Origin: Cytobacillus sp. IB215665
Lineage (GTDB): Bacteria; Bacillota; Bacilli; Bacillales; SM2101
Assembly (NCBI RefSeq): GCF_033963835.1
Contig: NZ_JAXBME010000001.1
Span: 248,001 to 312,000, forward strand
DNA length: 64,000 nt
Direction: 5' to 3'
The number at the start of each line of letters is the position of its first letter. The stretch's first letter is position 1. A program made the translations under genes and the position numbers. Shown piece by piece: positions 37,177 through 47,300 of the stretch. The notes under the pieces are model-generated. The model made no database searches and was not told where the DNA came from. It worked only from the letters and a program-made list of their open reading frames with translations.

Positions 37177-37567
37177 CTCATTAATGGTAAATTCTTGTCC
37201 GATTGATAAATTTCTACACTAAATTCAGATTATCATATATATCTACTGATTTACTTTACAGTTTTGTAACAAAATAAGAGAATATGTCCGGCAATTGTTA
37301 CATATAGTAAGAGACCAATAGAGAAACCCACAAATTACTAGTATACGTGAATTGGAGGAAATCATACTACAAACTGCCATTTTCTATATAATAGAATAAA
37401 ACTCCCTTTTTAAACTCTCTTTCCTCTAATATAATTAAACCAACCACATACCTTAAGAAGTGGTGATAAGAAAATCTTAATAAAGCTATATTATAGAACA
37501 TAGAAGTACATCGTAGTAAAAATTGGTAGTGAATTTACATTTTATTTTCAAAAAACGCTAAAAACTG

Positions 37568-37595
37568 TTGCAAAATGTGACAAGTCTTGTAAAAT
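37568..37595 (+). promoter_or_regulatory. Possible upstream sigma-A promoter of the S-layer gene
   Basis: TTGCAA and TAAAAT separated by 16 bases. It would give a leader of about 200 nt. Weaker than the downstream promoter. Confidence 0.4.
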
Positions 37596-37648
37596 AGTAG
37601 TTGGGAGATTGTTATCCCAAACAGGAAAAAAATGTTGGCAGGAATTCG

Positions 37649-37677
37649 TTGACATTTGTTCCTGAAATAATTATACT
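37649..37677 (+). promoter_or_regulatory. Strong sigma-A promoter of the S-layer gene
   Basis: Perfect -35 TTGACA, exactly 17 bases, then -10 TATACT. Transcription would start near 37684, leaving a leader of roughly 115 nt before the AGGGAGGAAA ribosome site, a feature commonly found in stable, abundant S-layer mRNAs. The rest of the 37177-37800 gap is AT-rich without genes. Confidence 0.8.
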
Positions 37678-37799
37678 AGTAGTTGTTTATGATTAAGTTT
37701 AAGAGGATTACATATTAATAGCTTACTATTGTACATATTCTCTTGGATTTAATTACTATCAATTAGAACTTTAAGTAGCAAAAGGGAGGAAATTATTCA

Positions 37800-40700
37800 A
37801 TGGCTTACCAACCAAAATCTTATCGTAAGTTTTTAGCCGGTTCTGTTTCAGCTGCATTAGTAGCAACTGCAATCGGACCAGTAGCAGCTAGCGCTGCAAA
37901 TGATTTCTCTGATGTTAGCTCTAGTTATTGGGCTCATGATGAGATTTCTGCATTAGCAAATGAAGGTATTATTAACGGGTTCCCTAACGGAACTTTCGGA
38001 CCAGACTTAACATTAACTCGCGGTCAAGCTGCGAAATTATTCCAACGTGCTTTAGGCCTTGAAGTACCTGCAGATCTTAACTCTTTCTCTGACTTAGAAG
38101 GACATTCAGATCAAGAGCTTTTAGCAGCAGCTGCAGCAGTTAAAGCTGCTGGCATCTTCAAAGGTAGCAACGGTGAGTTCGGAGCTGAGGACGTATTAAC
38201 TCGTGCTCAAATGGCTTCAGTTATCGTTCGTGCTTTCGGTTTAGAAGCTAACGACGTTGACGTTACATTAACTGACCTTGACACAATTGACGTTTCTCAC
38301 AGAGATAACGTATCAGTATTATTCCAAAACGGAATTACAACTGGAAGAGATAACGGTACTATCTTTGATGGCGCTGACAGCGTAACTCGCGCTCAATTCG
38401 CTACATTCTTATACCGTGCATTAGGATACGATGTTGACCTAAGCGCTTCAGTAAAAGCAATCAACACTACAACTGTTGAAGTAATGTTTGAAGATGCTAT
38501 TGAAGACGTTGACGCTTTAAACTTCGCTATCGAAGGTTTAGAAGTTGAAAACGCAGCAGTTAAACAAACTAACAGCAAAGTAGCTGTATTAACTACATCA
38601 CCTCAAGAGGGTGGAGAAGTTTACACAGTAACAGTTGATGGCGAAGAAGTAGGAAGCTTCGAAGGTGTATCTGCAGTTGTTCCAACTGACATCGAAGTAG
38701 TATCTCACTCTTTACAAGGTATCGTAGGTAAAGAAGTAACAGTTCAAGCTGAAGTAACAGTTGCTGATGGTGAGTCTAAAGCTGGTATCCCAGTTACATT
38801 CAACATTGCAGCTAATGCTGATTTCAACAATGCTCAAGTAGTGGAAGTATTCACTAACGAAGATGGTATTGCTGAGTACTCTTACACTCAATATGCTGGT
38901 GGAGAAGATTACGTAACTGCTTATGCAACTGGTAACGCTGACCTACGTTCTACAAGCGGTATGGTTTACTGGGGTGTAACAGATCGTTTAACTATCACTG
39001 AAGTTGACGAAGAAGAAGGCAACACTATCGATAACGGTGAGAGCAAGGTTTATAAAGTAAAAGCAACTACACCTAAAGGTGGAGCAGAATCAGGCTATGT
39101 AAATGTTACATTTGCTGAAAACGTTAATGTTGACCCTGATCAATCAATTAGATCTGTAGTAGTTACAGATGTTGTTGAAGGAGAAGGCGAATACCCATAT
39201 CAATATACAAATGGTAGAGCAAATCAAATACTTGTTAAACTTGATAAAGACGGTGAAGCTACATTCACTGTAACTGGTGAAGATGCTTCAGTAACTCCAG
39301 TTGTATTCTTTAACGGTGAGTTCGATGAAGATGAAAAGCATGATTGGGACGGTGTATCTCATTTATCAGCTACTGACCTTCAAGCTCAAGCAGAAACAGT
39401 TACATTTGAAGATGTAGAATATATTGATTTAGAAGTTGAATCTGTAGGTACTAAGTATGCTGCAGCGATCACTAACTACGGTTTAGGTGGACGTGAGTAT
39501 AAAGTAACAGTTACAGATGAAGATGGTGAACTAGCTCCTAAGGGAACTAAAGTTTACGTTACTCTTGAAGGCGGAGACTTCGATGGTGATGTATACTTTG
39601 AAGATGAGTCTAATCAATTTACTGGAGACCTAGATGAAGGATTCTACGCTAAGACTGATGCTGACGGTGTAGCTACATTTAGAATCATTGGTGAATTTGA
39701 TGATGATGACGAAGCTTACGCTACTCCAACATTCTTCCTTAACAATGGAAGTGATGATGATGAGTTAGATTCTAAAGATACATCTGCTAAAGGTGAAATT
39801 GTATACTTTGGAGACGCAGAAATCGAAGGTGCAGGCTTAACTGTACTTGATGAAGATGGTAACCCTGGAATCGAAGAAACTACAGTTGGTGAAGCAATTA
39901 CTTTCGTTTATTCATCTGTAGACCAAAACGGTTTTGCTTATTATGATAAGGACGAAGACTTTGATGCTACATTTACAGTTGATGCAAAAATTGCTGATGT
40001 AGATGTATATTATGGTGATAAAGTTGTTGGTTCTCCTGACGAGACAGTTCGTGCTGGTCATGACGAGTCATTCAAATTAGAAGCACATGAAGGTCAAGCT
40101 GCAATCACAATCGTTACTGAAGATGCTACTAAAGTAGTTGTAGATGCACATGCTTCAGGAGATTCTTTACCAAAAGATTCAGCTACAGTGGAATTCAACA
40201 AGTATTCTACTTCAGAAGTGTATGGCTTCTTAGGAGCTTATGATACTAGTGAAGATGAATTAACGATTATTGATCGTAATGGTGAAGCGCACAATTACAG
40301 CTATGCTGGTGAAGAGTATGAAGAAAAAGGTTATGGAATTGAAAAAAGCGAGTTCGAGCGCCTTCTTGATGACGAGCCAGAAATCTCAGTAACTAGCGAT
40401 GATGAAGGTAACTTAACATTTAACATTGTTGACTTAGATGTTACTCCTATCGCTCTACCAGATGCTGACGATGTAGTTGATGACTTTGTAGATGCTGATG
40501 CTGATGCTGGCGAATTACAAGGTGACATCACATTCACAACGCTTGATGGCGTAGCTTATGATGTAACTGTTGGAACATTTAATACTAATTTCACTGGAAA
40601 CGGAAACGAAAGAACTGTAGCAGTACCAGCTGATACAGTTGCTGATTCAGTAGAAATCACTGTTTCAAATGGTGAAGGATATGAATTCACAGCTTCTTAT

Positions 40701-41447
40701 GATTTATCTGAAAAAGATAATGATGACAATGTTGCTGCAGATGAACTAGTTCGTCTAGCATTAGAAGCAATTAATGAAGCAGCTTACGAAGGAAAATGGG
40801 ATGGAGTAGACTTCAATACTTTTGGAACAGCTGAAATTACAGATGTAACAGCAGCTAATGAAGGTGATGTAAAAGAAGCTCTTGAACCAATTCGTCAAAG
40901 AGGTGGAGAGTTAACTGCTGCTGAAATCCAAGATGTAGTAGATGGAATAGTAGCACAACCAGTTATCGACGCAATTGCTGCATTAGATAACACTTCTGAT
41001 CAAGCAACTGTAGATGCAGTAAGAGCTGATTATAATTTATTATCTTCAGCACAACAAGCATTAGTTGATGATACTGAATTAGTAGCACAAGAAAACAGAT
41101 TAGCAGCAGATGCAACAGCTGTTTCAGATGACGCTTTAGCTCTAACAGCTCCTGCGTTCAATGTTGGTGCTGATCAACAAGCTCCATCATTTACACTTGT
41201 TGCAGCAGGTGCAAATGGAACTACAATTACATGGAGTGCTGGTGGTTCTGCTTTCTTAACAGATGCTGGTGTAGTTACTCGTGATACAGCTGGTAACGGA
41301 GATCAAACTGTTACTCTAACAGCAACTATCACAAGAGGTTTATCTACTGAAGATGTAACATTTGAAGTAGTAATTCCTGACCTTACAGATATTGATCTAG
41401 CAACTGGTGGAGATCAATATGCTCTTGTAACTGTAACTAAAAACTAA
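37800..41447 (+). CDS. Major S-layer protein with three N-terminal SLH domains
   Basis: A 1,215-residue secreted protein. The leader MAYQPKSYRKFLAGSVSAAL... is cut near ASAA (32-33), a sequence style shared by Bacillus S-layer proteins. SLH repeats occupy about 34-85, 92-150 and 155-210 and bind pyruvylated wall polymer; the remainder is acidic and beta-rich with Ig-like regions. A helical segment (DNTSDQATVDAVRADYN) precedes a final atrophied bacterial Ig-like domain (TTITWSAGG, VTLTATITRG). The strong promoter, near-consensus ribosome site, codon uniformity (e.g. favoured GAA, GTA, GCT) and strong terminator suggest very high expression. Probable main client of SecA2/SlaP; that link is inferred from context. 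Confidence 0.92.
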   Translation: MAYQPKSYRKFLAGSVSAALVATAIGPVAASAANDFSDVSSSYWAHDEISALANEGIINGFPNGTFGPDLTLTRGQAAKLFQRALGLEVPADLNSFSDLEGHSDQELLAAAAAVKAAGIFKGSNGEFGAEDVLTRAQMASVIVRAFGLEANDVDVTLTDLDTIDVSHRDNVSVLFQNGITTGRDNGTIFDGADSVTRAQFATFLYRALGYDVDLSASVKAINTTTVEVMFEDAIEDVDALNFAIEGLEVENAAVKQTNSKVAVLTTSPQEGGEVYTVTVDGEEVGSFEGVSAVVPTDIEVVSHSLQGIVGKEVTVQAEVTVADGESKAGIPVTFNIAANADFNNAQVVEVFTNEDGIAEYSYTQYAGGEDYVTAYATGNADLRSTSGMVYWGVTDRLTITEVDEEEGNTIDNGESKVYKVKATTPKGGAESGYVNVTFAENVNVDPDQSIRSVVVTDVVEGEGEYPYQYTNGRANQILVKLDKDGEATFTVTGEDASVTPVVFFNGEFDEDEKHDWDGVSHLSATDLQAQAETVTFEDVEYIDLEVESVGTKYAAAITNYGLGGREYKVTVTDEDGELAPKGTKVYVTLEGGDFDGDVYFEDESNQFTGDLDEGFYAKTDADGVATFRIIGEFDDDDEAYATPTFFLNNGSDDDELDSKDTSAKGEIVYFGDAEIEGAGLTVLDEDGNPGIEETTVGEAITFVYSSVDQNGFAYYDKDEDFDATFTVDAKIADVDVYYGDKVVGSPDETVRAGHDESFKLEAHEGQAAITIVTEDATKVVVDAHASGDSLPKDSATVEFNKYSTSEVYGFLGAYDTSEDELTIIDRNGEAHNYSYAGEEYEEKGYGIEKSEFERLLDDEPEISVTSDDEGNLTFNIVDLDVTPIALPDADDVVDDFVDADADAGELQGDITFTTLDGVAYDVTVGTFNTNFTGNGNERTVAVPADTVADSVEITVSNGEGYEFTASYDLSEKDNDDNVAADELVRLALEAINEAAYEGKWDGVDFNTFGTAEITDVTAANEGDVKEALEPIRQRGGELTAAEIQDVVDGIVAQPVIDAIAALDNTSDQATVDAVRADYNLLSSAQQALVDDTELVAQENRLAADATAVSDDALALTAPAFNVGADQQAPSFTLVAAGANGTTITWSAGGSAFLTDAGVVTRDTAGNGDQTVTLTATITRGLSTEDVTFEVVIPDLTDIDLATGGDQYALVTVTKN

Positions 41448-41473
41448 TAGCTTTTTAATTAATAGCTAATTTT

Positions 41474-41510
41474 AAAAAACAGAGAGTCTAAGCTCTCTGT
41501 TTTTTCTTTT
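41474..41510 (+). terminator. Strong terminator of the S-layer gene
   Basis: AAAAAACAGAGAG / CTCTCTGTTTTTT with a six-base loop and extended T-tract. The remaining 41511-41752 stretch holds only the promoter region of the next lipoprotein gene. Confidence 0.9.
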
Positions 41511-41752
41511 TATATATTTAGCCACACCCACTTCTAAAAAAGTAGTAACTCTCTTCTGTGGTATCATTCAGATATCCTAATATATATACCTCAATCCAAG
41601 TTGACTTAAAAAATAAAAATGTATAATATATTGTTCTTATATCAAATTAATAATGATGTATGTAATATTTATGTACATCCTTCCTAACTTTCCTGTAAAA
41701 TTTTAATGCTACAATCTTAAAAATAACTACCATTGTTAAGGAGCGAAATCCA

Positions 41753-42136
41753 TTGAATTCTAAACCTATTCTAATTATAGCTATTTTTGTTGTAATGTTA
41801 TCCATTCTCACAGCATGCTCAGGAAATAGTACTAATGATAAGCTAGAAGGTGTAGATAAAACAGTTAAAGAAATGCTTTTGAACCATACAACATCAAATG
41901 GTGAAAATTTGCTTGATCTTTTTGATAAAAACTTTACTACTGTATCAGCAGAGCAAGCAAATGAAGAAGCTACTGTTTGGCGCCTGACTGGAAACTATGA
42001 AGGAACAGATTATCAATTTGTAGTAAGTGATGAAGAGCTCAAATTAGAAAAAAGTAAAGATGAACAGGCTGAGGCTTGGAGTCCAGCAACAGAAGAAGAC
42101 TATAATCTCTTGTTAAATCAATTTACATCAAAATAA
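41753..42136 (+). CDS. Small lipoprotein, unknown function
   Basis: A TTG start with AAGGAG nine bases upstream gives 127 residues with a lipobox LTAC (Cys22) after a hydrophobic leader. The mature part contains a beta-type region (EEATVWRLTGNYEGTDYQFV) and many charged residues. No family is recognised. It is monocistronic with its own terminator and sits just after the S-layer gene, so it might be a surface-localised accessory, but there is no direct evidence. Confidence 0.75.
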   Translation: MNSKPILIIAIFVVMLSILTACSGNSTNDKLEGVDKTVKEMLLNHTTSNGENLLDLFDKNFTTVSAEQANEEATVWRLTGNYEGTDYQFVVSDEELKLEKSKDEQAEAWSPATEEDYNLLLNQFTSK

Positions 42137-42156
42137 CTCCATCACAAGAAGGAAGC

Positions 42157-42185
42157 CAGAGGGTGAAAACTCTCTGTGTTTTTTA
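42157..42185 (+). terminator. Terminator of the small lipoprotein gene
   Basis: CAGAGGG / CTCTCTG stem (one G-T pair), six-base loop, then GTGTTTTTTA. The 42186-42457 stretch shows no gene. Confidence 0.65.
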
Positions 42186-42457
42186 TGCTGACTAGGTCAA
42201 TAAACCTAACGATCATGCCTTTTGTCTCAATTTACTCCATATAGATTGCCATCATAGGAAAACTTTGCTACTCTATTAATATTGGAGTGGACTCTTTTAA
42301 TTAATCTACTCTACTTTATTACATGAGCAAATCTTTAGTATAAAGTATATTTTTCATATTTAGAAAAAATAGATTAACAATAGATAGTAGCTTAAATATA
42401 CATATCTTAACTAGTAAAATCATATAGTTACTGTATTTCGATAGGGGGAATAACTAG

Positions 42458-43306
42458 ATGGTCATGTTTTCATCAGCACCTATAGATGGTGTCATTTCTA
42501 ATAATGGAATGTACGTAAGCAGCAATGAAAACGGTACAGAGCAAACAGAATGGAAGCAAGTCTTTGATGATGAGGCACGAAAGATTAATCCGCTGTTTGA
42601 TGTAAAGGTGCAGCGTAATGATTTAATACTAGATTCTATTCAAAATAACGATTGGTCTAAGTACCACGATTTCCAAGCAAAGCAGCACCCAGCTTGGTAC
42701 GAAACAGTAAACGGACAAGCTACACCAAATAAAGTGTATTATGGCATGCTTATAGAAAATAATTTACAAACGATAAAGGAAGCTGAATTAGCTGGGGATA
42801 GAGAAAAGGCTGTAAATTTTCAAAAGAATTTAGAAGAAAATATTGAGAAGTTTAATAACGCACCAGGCGTTGTGCCATACATCGTAGGTTTAAACAGCTC
42901 AAGCTCATTCGCTTCAAAATACGGTGTATCGGAGCCAAGTAGTGATTTCTTTGATAGCAAATGGAATTCTCCGCTCGTCGTTTCACAAGGTAAGTTTGAA
43001 CAAAATATGTGGTATGATAATGCGTATATTGCTGAGAATTCTGAAATGAAAAATCATCTAGAAACATTGGTTGCAGGATCATTTCCTACAAGCCAAGATA
43101 TTTCCGAGCCAACAGAAATTATTGCAGCTAGTGTGAAGGAAACAGACGTAGATAACTCTCAGCCTGTTGAAGATGATGTAGAAGTATCAAATCAAGATGT
43201 CGAAGATACGACTGAAGAGGTAGTGTTACAAAACCTATTACAACAAAAGCTACAATACAAGCCGAGCTTTGATTACGTCAAGGAACTTTACGAGCAAGGA
43301 ATATAG
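42458..43306 (+). CDS. Hypothetical protein, 282 residues
   Basis: The ATG is preceded by AGGGGGAA. No signal peptide or membrane segment is evident, so it is predicted cytoplasmic or non-classically exported. The N-terminal part (SSAPIDGVISNNGMYVSSNE, then WKQVFDDEARKINPLFDVKV) and central EAELAGDREKAVNFQKNLEE helix suggest an alpha/beta body; residues about 215-255 form an acidic low-complexity tail (VEDDVEVSNQDVEDTTEEV) ending in a helix (YVKELYEQGI). I do not recognise the family. It is flanked by terminators and so forms its own unit inside the S-layer island. Confidence 0.7.
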   Translation: MVMFSSAPIDGVISNNGMYVSSNENGTEQTEWKQVFDDEARKINPLFDVKVQRNDLILDSIQNNDWSKYHDFQAKQHPAWYETVNGQATPNKVYYGMLIENNLQTIKEAELAGDREKAVNFQKNLEENIEKFNNAPGVVPYIVGLNSSSSFASKYGVSEPSSDFFDSKWNSPLVVSQGKFEQNMWYDNAYIAENSEMKNHLETLVAGSFPTSQDISEPTEIIAASVKETDVDNSQPVEDDVEVSNQDVEDTTEEVVLQNLLQQKLQYKPSFDYVKELYEQGI

Positions 43307-43341
43307 TATAATCACTTTTAATAAATTGAATATGAATATGG

Positions 43342-43376
43342 AAAGATAGAGGGATTCTGCCTTCTATCTTTTTTTA
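43342..43376 (+). terminator. Terminator of the 282-residue protein gene
   Basis: AAAGATAGAGG / CTTCTATCTTT with a short loop and run of T. Confidence 0.8.
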
Positions 43377-43542
43377 CTATAAATACTACTTATAAGCAAG
43401 GGTGTGTACTATGTGCTTTTATTACTAGCGAATAGTCTGAAAGTAACTTGAAATTCCATTAATATGAATAAATTGTAAAAAAAGCACTACAAAAACTCTA
43501 AAATATGGTAAATTATATATATACTATATAAGGAGGTAAACG

Positions 43543-43884
43543 ATGAGTAGATTAACTGAAATGATTTTAGGTATTCTTGGTGGGTTACTAGGGTTTGGCG
43601 GTGCATTTTTAGCTTTGTTTATTGGAACAGTAGATGAAGTAGTTTCTGGATCTAGTGAAATTAGTAGTTTAGGTGTTAGTGCATTTTTGTTTAGTGCTCT
43701 TGCAATTATTGGCGCAATTGTCGTTAAATTTAAAGCAAAATTGGGCGGAGGCCTCATGTTAATTAGTGGAATTGCAATTTTAGTTTCTATTAGTTTATTT
43801 GGAGTTATTCCAGCTTTATTTCTTATTCCTGCAGGCTTAATGGGTATTTTAAGAAAATCAAAAAATCCAAATGTAGCTGTATAA
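43543..43884 (+). CDS. Small membrane protein, DUF4064-like
   Basis: A 113-residue protein with four hydrophobic segments (about 8-27, 43-62, 67-84 and 86-104) and glycine-rich ILGGLLGFGGAFLALFIG at the start, reminiscent of DUF4064 family proteins of Gram-positive bacteria; their function is unknown. A perfect AGGAGG stands before the ATG. It ends in a short basic cytoplasmic tail (RKSKNPNVAV). It is isolated; the following 450 bases show only an imperfect hairpin near 44107-44150 (CAAATCC / GGATTTG). Confidence 0.7.
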   Translation: MSRLTEMILGILGGLLGFGGAFLALFIGTVDEVVSGSSEISSLGVSAFLFSALAIIGAIVVKFKAKLGGGLMLISGIAILVSISLFGVIPALFLIPAGLMGILRKSKNPNVAV

Positions 43885-44275
43885 GATACATACAATTAAC
43901 AAACTATTATTAACATCCCAAAAGTTTTTCCTTCAATCTTAGAATCTACATAAAACTCTCCTATGTTTCAACAACTTAGACTCCGTTTCTATATCTAATG
44001 AGTGTTCTAATTCTTTCAAAGTAAGTACTTAATATTATATATACAAGGCAAATTCTCTATGCATAGAATTATTTGTTTAAAGGTCCTCTATTAATGTGTC
44101 CGTATTGGTTCAAATCCAGCAAAAGTTATGGGATTTGGATAATGATACGAAAAATATTGATTGATGAGACCTTTTTCTTGTGAAAAAATGTCGATTTTAG
44201 CGATATTAGTATTCTATCATTTTGAAAGTCGCAAATTGTTAAGAGAAGGTTGTATTCAAAGTTTATTAATATATG

Positions 44276-44321
44276 AAAAACACCCTAGAATAAGGCTTAA
44301 CCTCGCATACTAGGGTGTTGC
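44276..44321 (-). terminator. Terminator of the second large SLH protein gene
   Basis: AACACCCTAG (minus strand) pairs with CTAGGGTGTT across a 20-base loop and is followed by TTTTTC on the minus strand. Confidence 0.75.
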
Positions 44322-44337
44322 TCATTATCAACGAATA

Positions 44338-47300
44338 TTAAGAAATGTCGTCCGTATCCTTCGAACCTTTCTCATCTTCAATCTTTACTTCGATATTATT
44401 TACTGTGTTATTATTTTTATCAGTGACTGAGTTTAATTGTTCGACATATTCACCGACAAGATCCTCAGGGTCGTCTCCGTCTAAGTCAACAACGAGATAA
44501 ACAACTTCGTCAACGACTGAAGCTGACTCAACATCGTATGTTCCTCCCCCAACTTCAAACGATAGCCTAGATAGTGTATCTTCGTCCATGTTCTCGGTGA
44601 AGGTGATACTAATGATAGCTTTGTCATCATGATCTTTATGTTTATGAACATACACTTCTGCTTCATCATCATCAAATGCTATTTCAGGTGATATGCGATC
44701 TTCAACGAGCTCATCATTAATTTCTATCGTTTGTCCGAAACGGTTTGATGTGTATGGATCATCAATAGTTGTAATATAGATTTTGTCATCATTAATTTTA
44801 GCATCATGATCTAACTCATCATCATCATCTAAAATAATCGTTAACACCGTTTCATCATCTTCCATCTCGATGTCGTAATCATCGATTTCAAGAATTTCGC
44901 GTGCATCAGCATTGCGATCTCCATCCTCATCTACATACACTTCAAAGTCATCAATGTCAAAGTCATAGAGTGGTTCATCAAATGTCACTTGAATCGTATC
45001 TGTCTCTAGCGCAACAATCTCTTCACTACCAATAGCAAAGCTTTCTTCGGAATCCAGCTCAATATCGTTTGTTAAGCGTGCTGTACGCACACCATTATTA
45101 TTTGCGACCATGGCAACGGATAACGTAATATCATCGACATCGCTATCTTCAATATCGTCAAAGATGTCATCTAAAAAGTCTTCATACGCTTCTGACAATA
45201 TCCCTGTTCTTTTGATTACAATTTCAAGCATTTTGCCACCATCATATGGGTTTGTGCTTATTCTTACATTCTGTTCGTCATCTAGATCCTCCAATAGCAC
45301 GGAATCATTTTTGTACGCTAACTCGTATTTGTCTAAATCTTCAATTGAATATTGCCCAGTTGTAGCCATTTTTTCATTGAAGTCAATGACGAAATATAGC
45401 GCATCATCATCTACGAATACATTTGCTGTAAAGTCTTCTGGTGGCACTTCACTGCCAGCCTCAAACGTATATTTGTTTTCATCTAATTCGTTTTCAAATA
45501 AATCTTCAATATCGTAAGCCTTTAACGTATATTCAGCTTTTGGTAATTCTCCGTAGCGTGTATCTAACGTAATGATAAACGTTTGATCATCATAAGCGTC
45601 TTCTTCTATTTCAACCCTCTTAATAAATAAATCATTGTCATCATCATCGTAAATTGAGAAGTTCTCCTCGTCTAAAGCAGTGTCGGTATTCACTGGTTCA
45701 GAGAACGTTACGAGCAGCTGGACATAGCTAGTAGAAGCATCCTCTTCGCTAATCATTTGTACATTCTCGATAATAGGTGATGTTTCATCATCGCTTAATG
45801 AAATAGATTCAACAATAGAACCATTCGGATTGCCCCATAAGTCAAAAATGGCATATGAATCAACGAAGATTTCTGTGTCACCTTCCATTAAATCATTCTG
45901 TCCGAAGATGACGACGATTTCTCTTTCATTCTTTTGATAGACTGTTTGTGCTTCGTGTGAACGATTCGTATGGTAGAAGCTTTCTTCGAAGTCTCTGTCT
46001 TCATCATCAAGCTGGATGTCTTTGTTAAAGACAAGTGTAAATTGGTTAGGCTGAATATTCGTCACTCGCTCTAATGTAGGGTCCGTATTGTCATAATCAA
46101 CGTCAAATTCAAATGTAGAGCTTTTTACTTGATATTTTCCATAATCAAATAATTGATCAACTAGTGTTAACGTATGATCGCCTTCTTTAATCGTTGAATA
46201 TAGCTCGATATTGACAGCTTTACCGTGATCAGTAACGGTCATCGATTTTATTGAATATTTGTCATCGTCGATTTCAAATGCTGATTTGATGTCTCTGTTA
46301 GTAATCTCTTCTCCGTGCAATGCATCAAAATCCATTGCTTCAGAGAAGCTGACTTTAATGTTTCGTTTGCTGATGGCGCTCACGTCAACAACTTCAGGTA
46401 CCGTTGTGTCTAGGAATTCAACACTTTCTCCATAATCCTCTCCTGTAATCGTTTCATCAACAGTGACGTAAACGTCTGAGTTATTTTGTTGTACCTCTTC
46501 AAGCGTAATAATAATTTTGTCTTTATCAGCTCGAATTTGAGCGATCTCAATGTTATCATCCCGGTCATCAACGATGTCGTAATAACGCATATTTTCCACG
46601 ATGTCACTATTATATCGATCATGATTTAAATCGATTTCTATTTGGCGTAAATTCGGTGCAGTAATATCTTTAATTGCTAACGGACCATCTTCAATAACAA
46701 CCGTTGTATAGACCTTTTTATCGACGCCTGCAACTGAACCAATTAGTTCGTAGACTCCTGGTTTCGTAAAGTCAAAGTCTTGGTCATTCCAACTAACTGC
46801 TGCTTCTTCTGTTCTACCGTCGTAGTATGAAACTTGAACAGTGTCTGGTAAGACTACCTCTTCACTAATATCAAACGTCATGTCAGGTACATCTTCTACA
46901 GACTCTATTCTGAACATGGAACGATACATAAATGCTGCAAATTGTCCGCGTTTAACGGCTTCCGCAGGAGCGTATCTACCATCATCTTTACCTGTCGTAA
47001 TGCCATTTTGGAACAGCACTTTAACAGCGTCAACGTATTCTGAACCGACTGTATGTAAATCTGTTAACGTAACATTGACATCAGGATTTGGCTTTAAATT
47101 AAACGCCTTCACAAGCCACATCGCCATAACATCTCTCGTTAGAGGTGCGCCTGCGTTAAATACGTTATCTCCATCCTCTTTTAAGAGGTTAGCACTTTTC
47201 ATGGCTGCGACATAATCTGCGAATTCAGAGCCTGGCTGAATATCTGTATAGTCTGCGATGAGCTCGTCAACATTATTAGGAATATCGATGTCGAGCGCTC

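Noticed and set aside
45110-45517. 135-codon plus-strand frame inside the SLH protein gene
   Set aside because: Serine-rich antisense shadow caused by the Asp/Glu codon bias of the real gene.
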